Origin: Subtercola boreus
Lineage (GTDB): Bacteria; Actinomycetota; Actinomycetes; Actinomycetales; Microbacteriaceae
NCBI RefSeq assembly: GCF_006716115.1
Contig: NZ_VFOO01000001.1
Span: forward strand, 1,922,001-1,986,000
Reading direction: 5' to 3'
Length of the DNA stretch: 64,000 nucleotides
This document shows, piece after piece, positions 46,347-54,944 of the stretch. Position numbers and translations under genes: made by a program. Within the stretch, counting starts at the first letter, position 1, and each line of letters opens with the position of its first letter. The notes beneath the pieces were generated by a model, which saw nothing but the letters and a program-made list of their open reading frames with translations, was not told the origin of the DNA and ran no database searches.

Positions 46347-47477
46347 TTATTTGGCGTCCTGCTGGGGGAAGACGACCTTCTCGATGATGATGATGACCGA
46401 GGCCGCGATGGGGATGGCCACGAGAGCGCCGAGCACGCCGCCGATCGTTCCGCCCGCGACAGCGCCGATCACGACGATGGCTCCCGGAACCGAGACCGCC
46501 TTGTTCATGATGCGCGGGCTCAGGATGTATGCCTCCACCTGCATGTAGACGAGGTAGTAGATCGCCGCCACGAGAGCGGTCAGAGGGGACGCGAAGAGGC
46601 TGATCAGCACGATGATGGCCGATCCGGTCACGGTCCCGACCAGCGGCACGAGCGACAGCAGGAACGCGATGAATGCCAGCAGTACGGGCAGCGGTGCCTG
46701 GATGATCGTCAGGAAGATGAAGCTCAGCACACCGTTCACCAGTGCCAGCGAGATCTGGCCGACCACGTAACGGCCGACGGCCTGGGTGATCTGCTCGGTG
46801 ATCTCGGCGAACCCGGCGCGCTTCGTCGCCGGCACGAACCGGTACACGATCCGCTTCATCGACCGGAGGGACGCGAGGAAGTACAGCGTCAGGATGAGCA
46901 CGATGACCGTACCCGTGACACCACTCGCGACACCTGCGCCCACCGCCAGCAGGCCGCCGCCGATGCCGAGGAGCTTGTCGGGGCTGAAGAACGACTGCAC
47001 GTTCGAAATGACGTCGTCGACGCTGACGACCCCTGACAGTTGCTGCTCGAGGCTCTTCACCCAGTCCGCGTTCTGCAGGCTGGTGAAGTAGCCCGGCAGA
47101 TCGTTGATGAGGTTTGTCGTCTGACCGACGATGATCGGGATGATCGTCAGCAGCAGTCCCGCGATGACAGCGACCACGAGGGCGAAGACAAGGCCGATGG
47201 CGAGACCCCGTGGCATCCGCTTCGCCAGGCGTGACACCAGCGGATCGATACCGAGCGAGATGAACAGAGCCACGCCCACATAGATCAGCACTGTTCCGAG
47301 CTGGGAGACGATTCCGCCGATCACCAGCGCGACGAGAACCCCGAGCGCGCCGAGCAGTCCGATCTTGAACGCATTGATCTGCGCGAAGGACTGCGCACCC
47401 TCAGACGCGACGGTGACCTCAGGCGCGATCTTCGCCTGGGACGGAACGGGGGCGGGGCGGGAGCGTCGTAACCACAT
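46347..47477 (-). CDS. AI-2E family transporter (paralog 1)
   Basis: 376-residue membrane protein with about eight helices. The conserved C-terminal half reads VGRYVVGQISLALVNGVLSF and LVYMQVEAYILSPRIMNKAV. Family members include a putative AI-2 exporter and sodium/proton antiporters, so the substrate is open. The N-terminal 35 residues are cytoplasmic and basic. TACAGT lies exactly 6 bases before the ATG, suggesting a leaderless transcript. A close paralog lies at 50579 on the other strand. Confidence 0.85.
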   Translation of the reverse strand: MWLRRSRPAPVPSQAKIAPEVTVASEGAQSFAQINAFKIGLLGALGVLVALVIGGIVSQLGTVLIYVGVALFISLGIDPLVSRLAKRMPRGLAIGLVFALVVAVIAGLLLTIIPIIVGQTTNLINDLPGYFTSLQNADWVKSLEQQLSGVVSVDDVISNVQSFFSPDKLLGIGGGLLAVGAGVASGVTGTVIVLILTLYFLASLRSMKRIVYRFVPATKRAGFAEITEQITQAVGRYVVGQISLALVNGVLSFIFLTIIQAPLPVLLAFIAFLLSLVPLVGTVTGSAIIVLISLFASPLTALVAAIYYLVYMQVEAYILSPRIMNKAVSVPGAIVVIGAVAGGTIGGVLGALVAIPIAASVIIIIEKVVFPQQDAK

Positions 47478-47483
47478 AGCTCG

Positions 47484-47489
47484 ACTGTA
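47484..47489 (-). promoter_or_regulatory. Candidate -10 element of leaderless AI-2E gene
   Basis: TACAGT, then CGAGCT, then ATG on the minus strand. Confidence 0.5.
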
Positions 47490-47544
47490 TTGCAGCTGGA
47501 TGCCCGGGGTGGGTCATTGACACAGCGTCGACTGGTGTGTGCAC

Positions 47545-47582
47545 CGACGGCGCCGGGCCTGCCGCGCGTGACGGCGCCGTCG
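47545..47582 (-). terminator. Stem-loop after the thioredoxin/TPR gene
   Basis: Arms CGACGGCGCC (47545-47554) and GGCGCCGTCG (47573-47582), perfect 10 bp, loop 18 bases. It starts 3 bases after the stop codon at 47586 on the minus strand. It has no U tract. Confidence 0.5.
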
Positions 47583-47585
47583 AGA

Positions 47586-48593
47586 TCAGTACAGGAGCAT
47601 GGTGAGCCGGCGGCGCGCAGCCGTGACCCGGGGATCGTCGAGGCCGGCGACCTCGAACAGTTCGAGCAGCCGCGTGCGGAGCAGGTCTTTGTCGGCCTGG
47701 TCGGACTTCGGGAAGAGAGTCAGGATGCGGTCGAACGCGTCGTCGACGTGTCCGCCCGAGAGATCGAGGTCGGCCACCAGCAGTTGCGCTTCGACGCTGT
47801 CGGGCGACGCGGCTGCCGCGCTCCGGATCTCGTCGAGCGACTTTCCGTCGAGCCGGTCGAGCAGCTTCACCTGCGCCAGGCCGGCGATCGCCAGCTGGTC
47901 GCGGGGGCTCTGCGCGATGGCTTTCTCGTACTCCGCGATGGCACCCTTGTAGTCGCCGCGCGAGATGGCGTCGAACGCCTCAGCATGGTGCGGCGGCAGG
48001 GGCTCCTCCACCGGTTCGGCGTCGGCGCCGTCTTCGCCCGCGGCGGCGTCGGCCGCGCCGATCCGCCCGTCGGCCGGGATCGCCGACCCGGTCACGCCGT
48101 TCTGCAGAGCGAGCTGCAGCACCTGCTCGAACACCTCACGCACGGCGGCTTCGGGCTGCGCGCCCTCGAAGAGAGCGACGGGCCGGCCCGCGATGATCGC
48201 GGCGACAGTCGGGACCGTCTGGGCCTGGAACGCGGCCGTCAGCTGGGGGTTGGTCTCGGTGTCGACCCGCACGAGCACGAAACGACCACCGTATTCGAGC
48301 ACCACCTTCTGCATGACCGGTGCGAGAACGCGCGAGGCGTCCGCGTAGCTCGCCCAGAGTTCGACGATGACCGGAACGGCGTTCGAGAGGTCGAGTACCT
48401 GCGAGATCGTCGCATCCGTGGCGTCGAGCAGGAGGCTCGGAACGCTCACGCCGGGCCCCGGAGGCCCCCCAGCGGCTGATACGCCCGCGCCCGCTGCAGC
48501 AGGTGCCCCAGCGGGAGTGGCTGCGCGGTTCACGAGCGACGAGAGGTCGACAGCACCTCGCAGGGATGCGGCTGAGGGGGGAACCTGGCTCAC
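47586..48593 (-). CDS. Thioredoxin-fold/TPR protein (CnoX/YbbN-like)
   Basis: 335-residue cytoplasmic protein. After a Gly/Ala/Pro-rich N-terminus, a thioredoxin fold (about residues 50-165) contains VPVIVELWASYADASRVLAP, where the usual WCxxC is replaced, so it cannot be a thiol oxidoreductase of the normal kind. The C-terminal part (about 205-335) is TPR-like (AFDAISRGDYKGAIAEYEKA). This layout matches the chaperone-like co-chaperone CnoX/YbbN. Its GTG start overlaps the stop of the upstream large membrane-protein gene in GTGA. Confidence 0.82.
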   Translation of the reverse strand: MSQVPPSAASLRGAVDLSSLVNRAATPAGAPAAAGAGVSAAGGPPGPGVSVPSLLLDATDATISQVLDLSNAVPVIVELWASYADASRVLAPVMQKVVLEYGGRFVLVRVDTETNPQLTAAFQAQTVPTVAAIIAGRPVALFEGAQPEAAVREVFEQVLQLALQNGVTGSAIPADGRIGAADAAAGEDGADAEPVEEPLPPHHAEAFDAISRGDYKGAIAEYEKAIAQSPRDQLAIAGLAQVKLLDRLDGKSLDEIRSAAAASPDSVEAQLLVADLDLSGGHVDDAFDRILTLFPKSDQADKDLLRTRLLELFEVAGLDDPRVTAARRRLTMLLY

Positions 48594-50419
48594 GGCAACT
48601 CCTTGGCAGACAACAGGCCCTGGGCGAAGCCGAGAAGTTTGACCTTCGATGCATCACCCGATGGCGGAATGTAGAACAGCAACTGGTAATCGTAGATCGC
48701 TTCGGTGCCCTTGGTCGACGTCGTCAGCCCGGAGGCCGCCGCAACCGCGCCCGACACGGTGACGGTCGCACCGGCCTCGACGACCTTGGCCGTCTCCGAC
48801 TCCCGGATGTTCAGGGCGACGATCGCCCCGGACTGGTTCGTCGCCAGTGCGATGCTGTCGCCGGGGCCGGCGACCTTGGCATAGTCGAGCGTGGCCGTGT
48901 TCTTGAGGTTGGCCTTCTTGTCGGCCTTGAAGGCCGCCCCCACGCTGGTCAGCAGCGTGTCGTTCGTGGTGTCGAACTGGGTGAAGTACGGGCTGGCATC
49001 TCCGACGGCGAGGATGTCGGCATAGCCCGCGGCCACGTCGGCGGGCGTCTCCGACAGGAGCTTGGTGTCGTTGGCGAGCTTCGAGGTGCCGAGGGTGACG
49101 GGTGCGACCGGCGGGAGCGTCGTGTTCGGCTCGAGGGCGATCGAGTAGTAGACCTTGTAGACGCTCCGCGGGGTGTCCTGGATGAGCATCAGTGACAGTG
49201 GGGCGATCGTCTTGTCGTCGGGGTTCTCGACGATCGTGAACACCGTACGCGGCCAGGAGTCGGTGGCCTGCGGCAGGATGACCGACGAGGGCCCGACCGG
49301 AATGGGCTGCGGCACGGCATAGGCCGGGAAGGTCTTGCGGATCGCGTAGGTCTCGGTGCGGAGGTCGAGCGCCGGCCCCGTGAACCGGGTGGCGAGGGCC
49401 GCCGCGTCGGACGCGGCATCCGCTGCCGTGGTGGAGGCCGAGATCTTCGCGAGGATGCTGTTCAGCTGCGCCTCGGTCACCGCAGGCGGCGGACCGGTCG
49501 TCTCGTCCGTCGGCACCGGGGTCGGCAGCGCTGTCGATGTGTCTGTGGGTACCGGCGTCGTCGTGTCTTGTGTGGTGACGGTGGGTTCGGGGGTGGGAAC
49601 CGGACTGGTCTCGGCGTACGCCTGCGAACCGATCGCCAGGCTGGCCAGCAGGGTCAGCGGCACAGCGATGGCCACCGACCTCGTGATCGACCGGCGCCCG
49701 CGACGCCCCACCCCGGATTCGATCGCGTTCGTGCGGGACGACGAGAAGCGCTTGCCCTTCGGCAGCGCCGGCGGCTTGCGTCTCGGACCCTGCGACTTTC
49801 TCATGTGGTGGAGGCCGAGCAGCAGCAGCACGAGCCCGGCGATGAGGAAGAAGGCGCCGGCCAGGAGGAAGGGCACGGCGAGCGGCGTGCTGTTGTCGAG
49901 GGGCCAGGAGATCTGCACCGAGTTCGGTGCGGGCGACGTGCCGTCGGTCGCGACGATCAGCGAGTACCCGGCCGGGAGGTTGAACGTGCGGTTCATCGCA
50001 CCGTCGCTGGTGAACTCCTCGAGCCAGAGGTCCGAGCCTTGAGGGTTGCCCGAGCCGCTGGCGACGTTCGCCTCCCCGTCGGGCGAGGCAGCGACGGTCG
50101 TCGCGGTCAGGGTGCGGGAGCTGTCGTCGGTCGCACCGAAGCCCACGCTGTCGTACGACGACCCGTTCAGCCACGCCTTCACATCGTCGGTGCGCCCGTA
50201 GGCCGCGAAGACGCTGGCCGTGCCGCCGAGCGTCACGGTCTGGTTGCCGCTCTCGGCCTGCAGTACCGCACTGTCGATGTAGAGGTAGGGCGAACCGTCG
50301 CTCGTGGTGGTCGAGACGGTCAGCGACGACGGCGGCAGGAGCACGGTGCGTTCGGCGATACCGATGCCGATGAGCGCCGTCGCAACGACGAAGGCGAAGA
50401 TGGCAAGTATGAATCGCAC
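48590..50419 (-). CDS. Large membrane protein of unknown function with an internal signal-like segment
   Basis: 609 residues. Helix 1 (3-22) is followed by an external domain (25-170) and helix 2 (about 178-203). A very basic cytoplasmic loop containing RRKPPALPKGKRFSSSR follows. Helix 3 (about 248-268) ends in SQAYAETS, an AxA pattern like a signal-peptidase site. A Thr/Pro-rich linker then leads to a second external domain of about 300 residues. Similar proteins are known in actinobacteria without a proven function. Start GTG has GGAG 7 bases upstream. It is coupled to the thioredoxin/TPR gene and divergent from the second AI-2E gene. Confidence 0.72.
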   Translation of the reverse strand: MRFILAIFAFVVATALIGIGIAERTVLLPPSSLTVSTTTSDGSPYLYIDSAVLQAESGNQTVTLGGTASVFAAYGRTDDVKAWLNGSSYDSVGFGATDDSSRTLTATTVAASPDGEANVASGSGNPQGSDLWLEEFTSDGAMNRTFNLPAGYSLIVATDGTSPAPNSVQISWPLDNSTPLAVPFLLAGAFFLIAGLVLLLLGLHHMRKSQGPRRKPPALPKGKRFSSSRTNAIESGVGRRGRRSITRSVAIAVPLTLLASLAIGSQAYAETSPVPTPEPTVTTQDTTTPVPTDTSTALPTPVPTDETTGPPPAVTEAQLNSILAKISASTTAADAASDAAALATRFTGPALDLRTETYAIRKTFPAYAVPQPIPVGPSSVILPQATDSWPRTVFTIVENPDDKTIAPLSLMLIQDTPRSVYKVYYSIALEPNTTLPPVAPVTLGTSKLANDTKLLSETPADVAAGYADILAVGDASPYFTQFDTTNDTLLTSVGAAFKADKKANLKNTATLDYAKVAGPGDSIALATNQSGAIVALNIRESETAKVVEAGATVTVSGAVAAASGLTTSTKGTEAIYDYQLLFYIPPSGDASKVKLLGFAQGLLSAKELP

Positions 50420-50531
50420 GTGAGAACTCCAGACAAGGACATTAAAAGATAGCTGATCCTCCTTGGGTATGCTCCCAGACTTCGGAGCGTGCGGGTAATC
50501 CGGCCCGCGTCCGGGCTCGTGGGTGAGCCCC

Positions 50532-50561
50532 TAGAATGTCCCTGCACCCCGGGATCCCGGG
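50532..50561 (+). promoter_or_regulatory. Candidate -10 element and palindrome in the 5' region of AI-2E paralog 2
   Basis: TAGAAT at 50532-50537 could be a -10 element. The perfect palindrome CCCGGGATCCCGGG at 50548-50561 would lie in the short mRNA leader just before the ribosome binding site at about 50569. Confidence 0.4.
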
Positions 50562-50578
50562 CTTTACGAGGAGAAACT

Positions 50579-51634
50579 GTGAAGATTCAGAACGCCTTCG
50601 TGTTCGGTCTGGTCGGCACCCTCGGCGTGGGTCTCGGGCTCCTCATCCTCTTCATGGTGGGCAGCCTCGCCACCGTGCTGACCTATGTCGGAATCGCCAT
50701 CTTCCTGGCGCTCGGGCTCGACCCGCTCGTGTCCTGGCTGCAGCGCAAGAAGGTGCCCCGGGCGCTCGCCATCCTCATCGTCGTCATCGCGGTCGCCGGC
50801 GTGATCACGGGCCTGGTCTTCGCCGTACTGCCGATCATCATCCAGCAGCTGACCCAGCTGTTCGACCAGCTGCCGGTGCTCTTCACTCAGCTGACGTCCT
50901 CGGACTTCGCCGCGAATCTCACGCGGCAGCTCGGCGGCTACATCGATGTGCAGGCAGTCGTGGATGCCGTCACCAACTATCTGCGGGACCCGGGCAACAT
51001 CACCACCATCGCCGGCGGTGCGCTGCAGGTCGGCATCGGAATCGCGAACGGTGTCTTCGGCATCGTGATCGTGATCATCCTCACCCTCTTCTTCACGGCG
51101 AACCTCGGCATGATGAAGCGCACGGTGTACCTGCTGGTGCCGGCCACCAAGCGGGAGCGTTTCGCCGACCTCGGCGAGCAGATCACCGACGCCGTCGGGC
51201 GTTATGTCGTGGGACAGGTCGCGCTGGCCGCGTGCAACGGCGTGCTGAGCTTCATCTTCCTGTCGATCATCCAGGCCCCGTACGCCGCCGTGCTGGCGTT
51301 CATCGCGGGCGTGCTCTCGCTCATCCCGCTCGTCGGCACGATCTCCGGCTCGGTCATCATCGTCGGTATCTGCCTGATCCCGACGATCGGCTCACCACTG
51401 ACCGCACTCGTCGCCGCGATCTACTACCTCATCTACATGCAGGTGGAGGCATATCTCCTGAGCCCGAACATCATGCGGCGGGCGGTCTCCGTGCCGGGCT
51501 CGATCGTCGTCATCGCGGCCCTCGCCGGCGGCTCCCTGCTGGGGGTGCTCGGAGCGCTCGTGGCGATCCCCGTCGCCGCGTCGATCATGCTGATCGTCAA
51601 GCAGGTCGTGATCCCCGCGCAGAACGAGCGCTGA
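50579..51634 (+). CDS. AI-2E family transporter (paralog 2)
   Basis: 351-residue polytopic protein. Its C-terminal half is nearly the same as paralog 1: VGRYVVGQVALAACNGVLSF and LIYMQVEAYLLSPNIMRRAV. The N-terminus is shorter and goes directly into the first helix (KIQNAFVFGLVGTLGVG). The start is GTG 50579 with AGGAGA 5 bases upstream, a strong ribosome binding site. An upstream in-frame start at 50489 lacks support. The substrate is unknown. Confidence 0.85.
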   Translation: MKIQNAFVFGLVGTLGVGLGLLILFMVGSLATVLTYVGIAIFLALGLDPLVSWLQRKKVPRALAILIVVIAVAGVITGLVFAVLPIIIQQLTQLFDQLPVLFTQLTSSDFAANLTRQLGGYIDVQAVVDAVTNYLRDPGNITTIAGGALQVGIGIANGVFGIVIVIILTLFFTANLGMMKRTVYLLVPATKRERFADLGEQITDAVGRYVVGQVALAACNGVLSFIFLSIIQAPYAAVLAFIAGVLSLIPLVGTISGSVIIVGICLIPTIGSPLTALVAAIYYLIYMQVEAYLLSPNIMRRAVSVPGSIVVIAALAGGSLLGVLGALVAIPVAASIMLIVKQVVIPAQNER

Positions 51635-51698
51635 GCGCTGGAGTGCAGCGAGCCGCGGCCTGTGGCCCGTGGCGGGCGGGGGCATGCCGGGCGCAGTA

Positions 51699-52421
51699 CT
51701 ACTCGCTCTCGTACGTCTCCGGCAGCGGTGCCCGCGACGGATTGACCCGCGAGACGATCTCGTTCAGCACGCGACGGGTCTGCGTCTCCCCCACCCAGAG
51801 ATGCTTCGCGCCCTCCACGGCCACCAGGTCGACATCCGGTACGAGCGCGAACCGCTCCCGGGCTTCGGCCGGCCGCAGGAAGTCGTCGAGCTCGGGTACG
51901 AGCGCGACCAGCGGAACATCGGCTGCCGCCCACGCGCGCAACTCGTCGTCCGTCGCGCGGTGCAGCGGCGGCGACAGCAGGATCGCCCCGTCGATCTCGT
52001 GCGACAGCCCGTACTTCAGGGCCAGCTCGGTGCCGAACGACCAGCCCACGAGCCACGGATGCGGCAGCCCGCGTTCGGCGACGAAGGCCATCGCCGCGTC
52101 GACGTCGAGCCGTTCATCCACTCCCTCACCGAAGCTGCCGGCACTCGTTCCGCGGGGCGAGGAGGTTCCGCGGGTGTTGAAGCGCAGCACCGCGAGATCG
52201 GCGAGGGCGGGCAGGCGCCAGGCCGCCTTCCGGAGGATGTGCGAGTCCATGAAGCCGCCGGCGGTGGGCAGTGGATGAAGCGTCACGAGGGTCGCGACCG
52301 GCGGGCGTCCGACAGGCAGCGCCAGTTCGCCCACCAGGGTGAGCCCGTCGGTGGTGTGCAGCTCGATGTCTTCCCGCACGGCGGGCAGCACGACGGTCGA
52401 GCGGATGTCGATGGTGGTCAT
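51699..52421 (-). CDS. Alpha/beta hydrolase
   Basis: 240-residue alpha/beta-hydrolase-fold protein. The nucleophile elbow is LVGWSFGTELAL (Ser in GWSFG), acid candidates lie in VPELDDFLRP, and the late His is in EGAKHLWVGE. The early segment HPLPTAGGFMDS followed by LRFNTRGTSSPRG resembles the dienelactone-hydrolase-like branch found near ribosomal-protein clusters. The substrate is unknown. Its ATG overlaps the stop of the upstream small zinc-protein gene (ATGA). It is the last gene of the minus-strand run that begins at or above cdsA. Confidence 0.83.
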   Translation of the reverse strand: MTTIDIRSTVVLPAVREDIELHTTDGLTLVGELALPVGRPPVATLVTLHPLPTAGGFMDSHILRKAAWRLPALADLAVLRFNTRGTSSPRGTSAGSFGEGVDERLDVDAAMAFVAERGLPHPWLVGWSFGTELALKYGLSHEIDGAILLSPPLHRATDDELRAWAAADVPLVALVPELDDFLRPAEARERFALVPDVDLVAVEGAKHLWVGETQTRRVLNEIVSRVNPSRAPLPETYESE

Positions 52422-52723
52422 GAGACGCCGATCCTCCAGCAGTGGTTGTGCCAGTGCCGGCGCGCGGCGAGGTCACTGGCGTCGCCCAGCACGCCGTCGG
52501 CGCGCCAGGTCACGACATGGGCCGTTCCGACGGTGATGGGCAGCGAGCATCCGGGGCAGACGTAGTCTTTCGTCGCCTGGCCGACGGAGATCGGCTGCAC
52601 GTTCCAGTCGTGACCGCGCCGCCACTCGACGGTGCGCGAGCCTGTCATCATCCGTTCGATGCCTTCCGCAGCCGCGTCATCGGGTTGCCCCTTCGCGCGG
52701 CGGGACCGGTTGCTGCGGGGCAT
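52418..52723 (-). CDS. Small putative zinc-binding protein
   Basis: 101-residue protein. The N-terminus is Arg/Lys-rich. The core has YVCPGCSLPITVGTAHVVTW and ends RRHWHNHCWR, so two Cys plus His/Cys could bind zinc. Homologs in actinobacteria are often labelled ATP/GTP-binding, but no P-loop is present here. It overlaps the DivIVA-motif gene by one base (TAATG) and the hydrolase gene by four (ATGA). Confidence 0.75.
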   Translation of the reverse strand: MPRSNRSRRAKGQPDDAAAEGIERMMTGSRTVEWRRGHDWNVQPISVGQATKDYVCPGCSLPITVGTAHVVTWRADGVLGDASDLAARRHWHNHCWRIGVS

Positions 52724-53319
52724 TACGGGCGGACCGCCACCATGACGTCGACGACGGCATCGAGCACGAGGTCGACCTGGGTCTCGTTGTAGCCGCCCAG
52801 CTTCGGGGTGAAGAGAGCGCCGCGCACCGTCTCGACCGGCAGCGGTGCGCCGTTCCGGAAGTAGGCGACGAGCCGGTCGCAGAACGCGTCGACCTGGCGG
52901 CGGTCGTATCCCCCGCTCAGAGCTCCGGCCCGGCGGAACCGGTGGCCCGGCTCCCGCTCCAGCCGCGCGAGGATCTCGCGTGCACGATCCCTGTTCAGGT
53001 CATACCATTCGGCGTCACCGAGGTCGCGTTTGCCGGTCGCCCGTTCGCGCGCGGCGAAAGCCTCTTCGAGCCGTTCCAGCGCTGCGTCGACGTGGAGGGT
53101 CGAGTAGCCGCCCTTCTGCAGGTCGAAGGAGGTGCTCCGGATGCTCCGCGAATCGATCGCGGCAGACGATGTCACCGCGGCCCCTGCGCCTGCTCCCGCC
53201 CCGGCACCGGCACTGGCCTGCGCCTCGTACGCGAGCCGGGCATCCGCCAGGAACTTCTCGACTTCGTCGACGCTGTAGCCGAGTTCCGAGCGACGGCTGA
53301 GGGGGAATGTTTGGCTCAC
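52723..53319 (-). CDS. DivIVA-motif repeat protein
   Basis: 198 residues with four copies of the short motif that opens DivIVA proteins (phenylalanine, then GY-x4-VD/VE and an amphipathic helix). They are at about residues 5-27 (ELGYSVDEVEKFL), 61-88 (KGGYSTLHVDAAL), 128-154 (SGGYDRRQVDAFC) and 165-194 (LGGYNETQVDLVL). A Gly/Ala linker follows the first. The long coiled coil of true DivIVA is absent. A role at the membrane or in cell-pole organisation is inferred only from the motif. Start GTG 53319; CAGAAT lies 6 bases upstream. It follows cdsA by 51 bases. Confidence 0.8.
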   Translation of the reverse strand: MSQTFPLSRRSELGYSVDEVEKFLADARLAYEAQASAGAGAGAGAGAAVTSSAAIDSRSIRSTSFDLQKGGYSTLHVDAALERLEEAFAARERATGKRDLGDAEWYDLNRDRAREILARLEREPGHRFRRAGALSGGYDRRQVDAFCDRLVAYFRNGAPLPVETVRGALFTPKLGGYNETQVDLVLDAVVDVMVAVRP

Positions 53320-53370
53320 ACCGTCATTCTGCCACTGCCGGGTGTGAAGACCCGCCGCGCGGTGGGGCGT

Positions 53371-54327
53371 CTACGAGAAGATGATGTAGAGCACGTACGC
53401 CGCGGCGGCTGACGGCAGCATCGAGTCGAGCCGGTCGAGGAACCCGCCGTGGCCGGGCAGCCAGGTGCTCATGTCCTTGATGCCCATGTCGCGTTTCAGC
53501 AGTGATTCGGCCAGGTCGCCGAAGGTCGCGGTGAGCGTCAGCACCAGGCCGAAGAGGAGCCCGAACCACCACGGCTCCTGCAGAAGAAGCACCGACAGCA
53601 GCACGCCGGCGATCAGGGCGACGAGCAGGGCGCCTGCGAAACCCTCCCAGGTCTTCTTCGGGCTGATCCGCGGGGCCATCGGGTGCTTGCCGAAATTGAG
53701 GCCGGCGGCATAGGCGCCTGTGTCAACACAGATCACGACGACCATGAACGACAACACCCACCAGCGGCCGTCGGGCTGTGCCACGAGCAGGATGGAGATG
53801 CTGCCGAGGAAGACGACATAGGCCTGCACCAGCACGGCTGCCGCGACATCCCGGGCCAGTTGGCGGGCACCGCCGACACGATGGGCGGGAATCACCAGCA
53901 CCACGAGCCGCCACACGACGACGAGCCCGATGCCGGCGAGGAGGGTCAGCCACTGGCCGGATGCGTCGCCGTAGAAAGCCGCCACGGACACCGCAGCGGC
54001 CGAGATCACCGAAGGCACGACCGGAACGTAGCGGCCCGACTTCTTCAGGGCCCCCACGAGTTCCACGCTGCCGACGCAGGCAATGAGCCCGACGAAGACC
54101 AGGAACAATTCGGTGATGAACACCAGGCTGACCACCATCAACGCAGCCAGCACGACCCCGATGGCAACGGCGCTCAGCAGGTTGCGGCCGGAGCGGGCGG
54201 TGATCTTGTCGTTGGCCTCTTCGAACTGCTCCCGGCGTGCCCGTACGCGCTCTTCGAGCTCGGCCCGCGAGATTCCCGTCGGGCGCTTCTGCTTCGACGG
54301 GCCTCGCCCACCTGGTTCGTCAGTCAC
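53371..54327 (-). CDS. cdsA: Phosphatidate cytidylyltransferase
   Basis: 318-residue integral membrane enzyme that makes CDP-diacylglycerol. About eight helices follow a basic cytoplasmic N-terminus (about 60 residues). The signature is split over PRISPKKTWEGFAGAL, TFGDLAESLLKRDMGIKDM and LPGHGGFLDRLDSML. The start GTG lies 13 bases after frr. The order pyrH-frr-cdsA is conserved in many bacteria. Confidence 0.93.
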   Translation of the reverse strand: MTDEPGGRGPSKQKRPTGISRAELEERVRARREQFEEANDKITARSGRNLLSAVAIGVVLAALMVVSLVFITELFLVFVGLIACVGSVELVGALKKSGRYVPVVPSVISAAAVSVAAFYGDASGQWLTLLAGIGLVVVWRLVVLVIPAHRVGGARQLARDVAAAVLVQAYVVFLGSISILLVAQPDGRWWVLSFMVVVICVDTGAYAAGLNFGKHPMAPRISPKKTWEGFAGALLVALIAGVLLSVLLLQEPWWFGLLFGLVLTLTATFGDLAESLLKRDMGIKDMSTWLPGHGGFLDRLDSMLPSAAAAYVLYIIFS

Positions 54328-54340
54328 GAAGGGCCCGCGC

Positions 54341-54895
54341 CTAGATTTCCAGCAGCTCGGCTTCTTTGCGCTTCAGAGCGTCGTCGATGGCGTCGACCAC
54401 AGCCTTCGTGCTCGCCTCCAGCTCCTTCTCAGCGCGTGCGACCTCGTCGTCGCCGACTTCGCTCTTCAGGGCATCCAGATCGTCTTTCGCCTTGCGGCGG
54501 ATGTTGCGGACGGAGACCTTGCCGTCTTCGGCCTTGCCCTTCACGACCTTGACGAACTCCTTGCGGCGCTCCTCGGTGAGGTCGGGCAGCGTGACGCGGA
54601 TGATCGAACCGTCGTTCGTCGGGTTCGCACCCAGGTTCGGCATGTCGCGGAGGGCCTGCTCGATGTCGCGGAGCGCGCCCTTGTCGTAGGGCGTCACCAG
54701 GATGGTGCGAGCCTCGGGGTTCTGCAGCGACGCCAGCTGTTCGAGAGGTGTCGGCGACCCGTAGTAGTCGACCAGGAGCTTCTGGAACAGTGCGGGGTTC
54801 GCCCGCCCGGTGCGCACGGTCGCAAAGTCGTCTTTCGTCGATTCGAGCGCCTTGCGCATCCGCTCGGCGGTATCGGTCAGTACATCGGCAATCAC
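54341..54895 (-). CDS. frr: Ribosome recycling factor
   Basis: 184 residues, the standard family length. It contains [29 protein letters not shown]-like [18 protein letters not shown] and the C-terminal [12 protein letters not shown] segment. With EF-G it splits post-termination ribosomes. The start is GTG 54895 with AAGGAG 6 bases upstream; a longer in-frame reading to 54985 extends over the pyrH end and is rejected. Confidence 0.96.
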   Translation of the reverse strand: MIADVLTDTAERMRKALESTKDDFATVRTGRANPALFQKLLVDYYGSPTPLEQLASLQNPEARTILVTPYDKGALRDIEQALRDMPNLGANPTNDGSIIRVTLPDLTEERRKEFVKVVKGKAEDGKVSVRNIRRKAKDDLDALKSEVGDDEVARAEKELEASTKAVVDAIDDALKRKEAELLEI

Positions 54896-54944
54896 GGTAA
54901 CTCCTTCAGAAATCCTGTGGCCCAGTTTAGTTCGGTTGCCGGTG

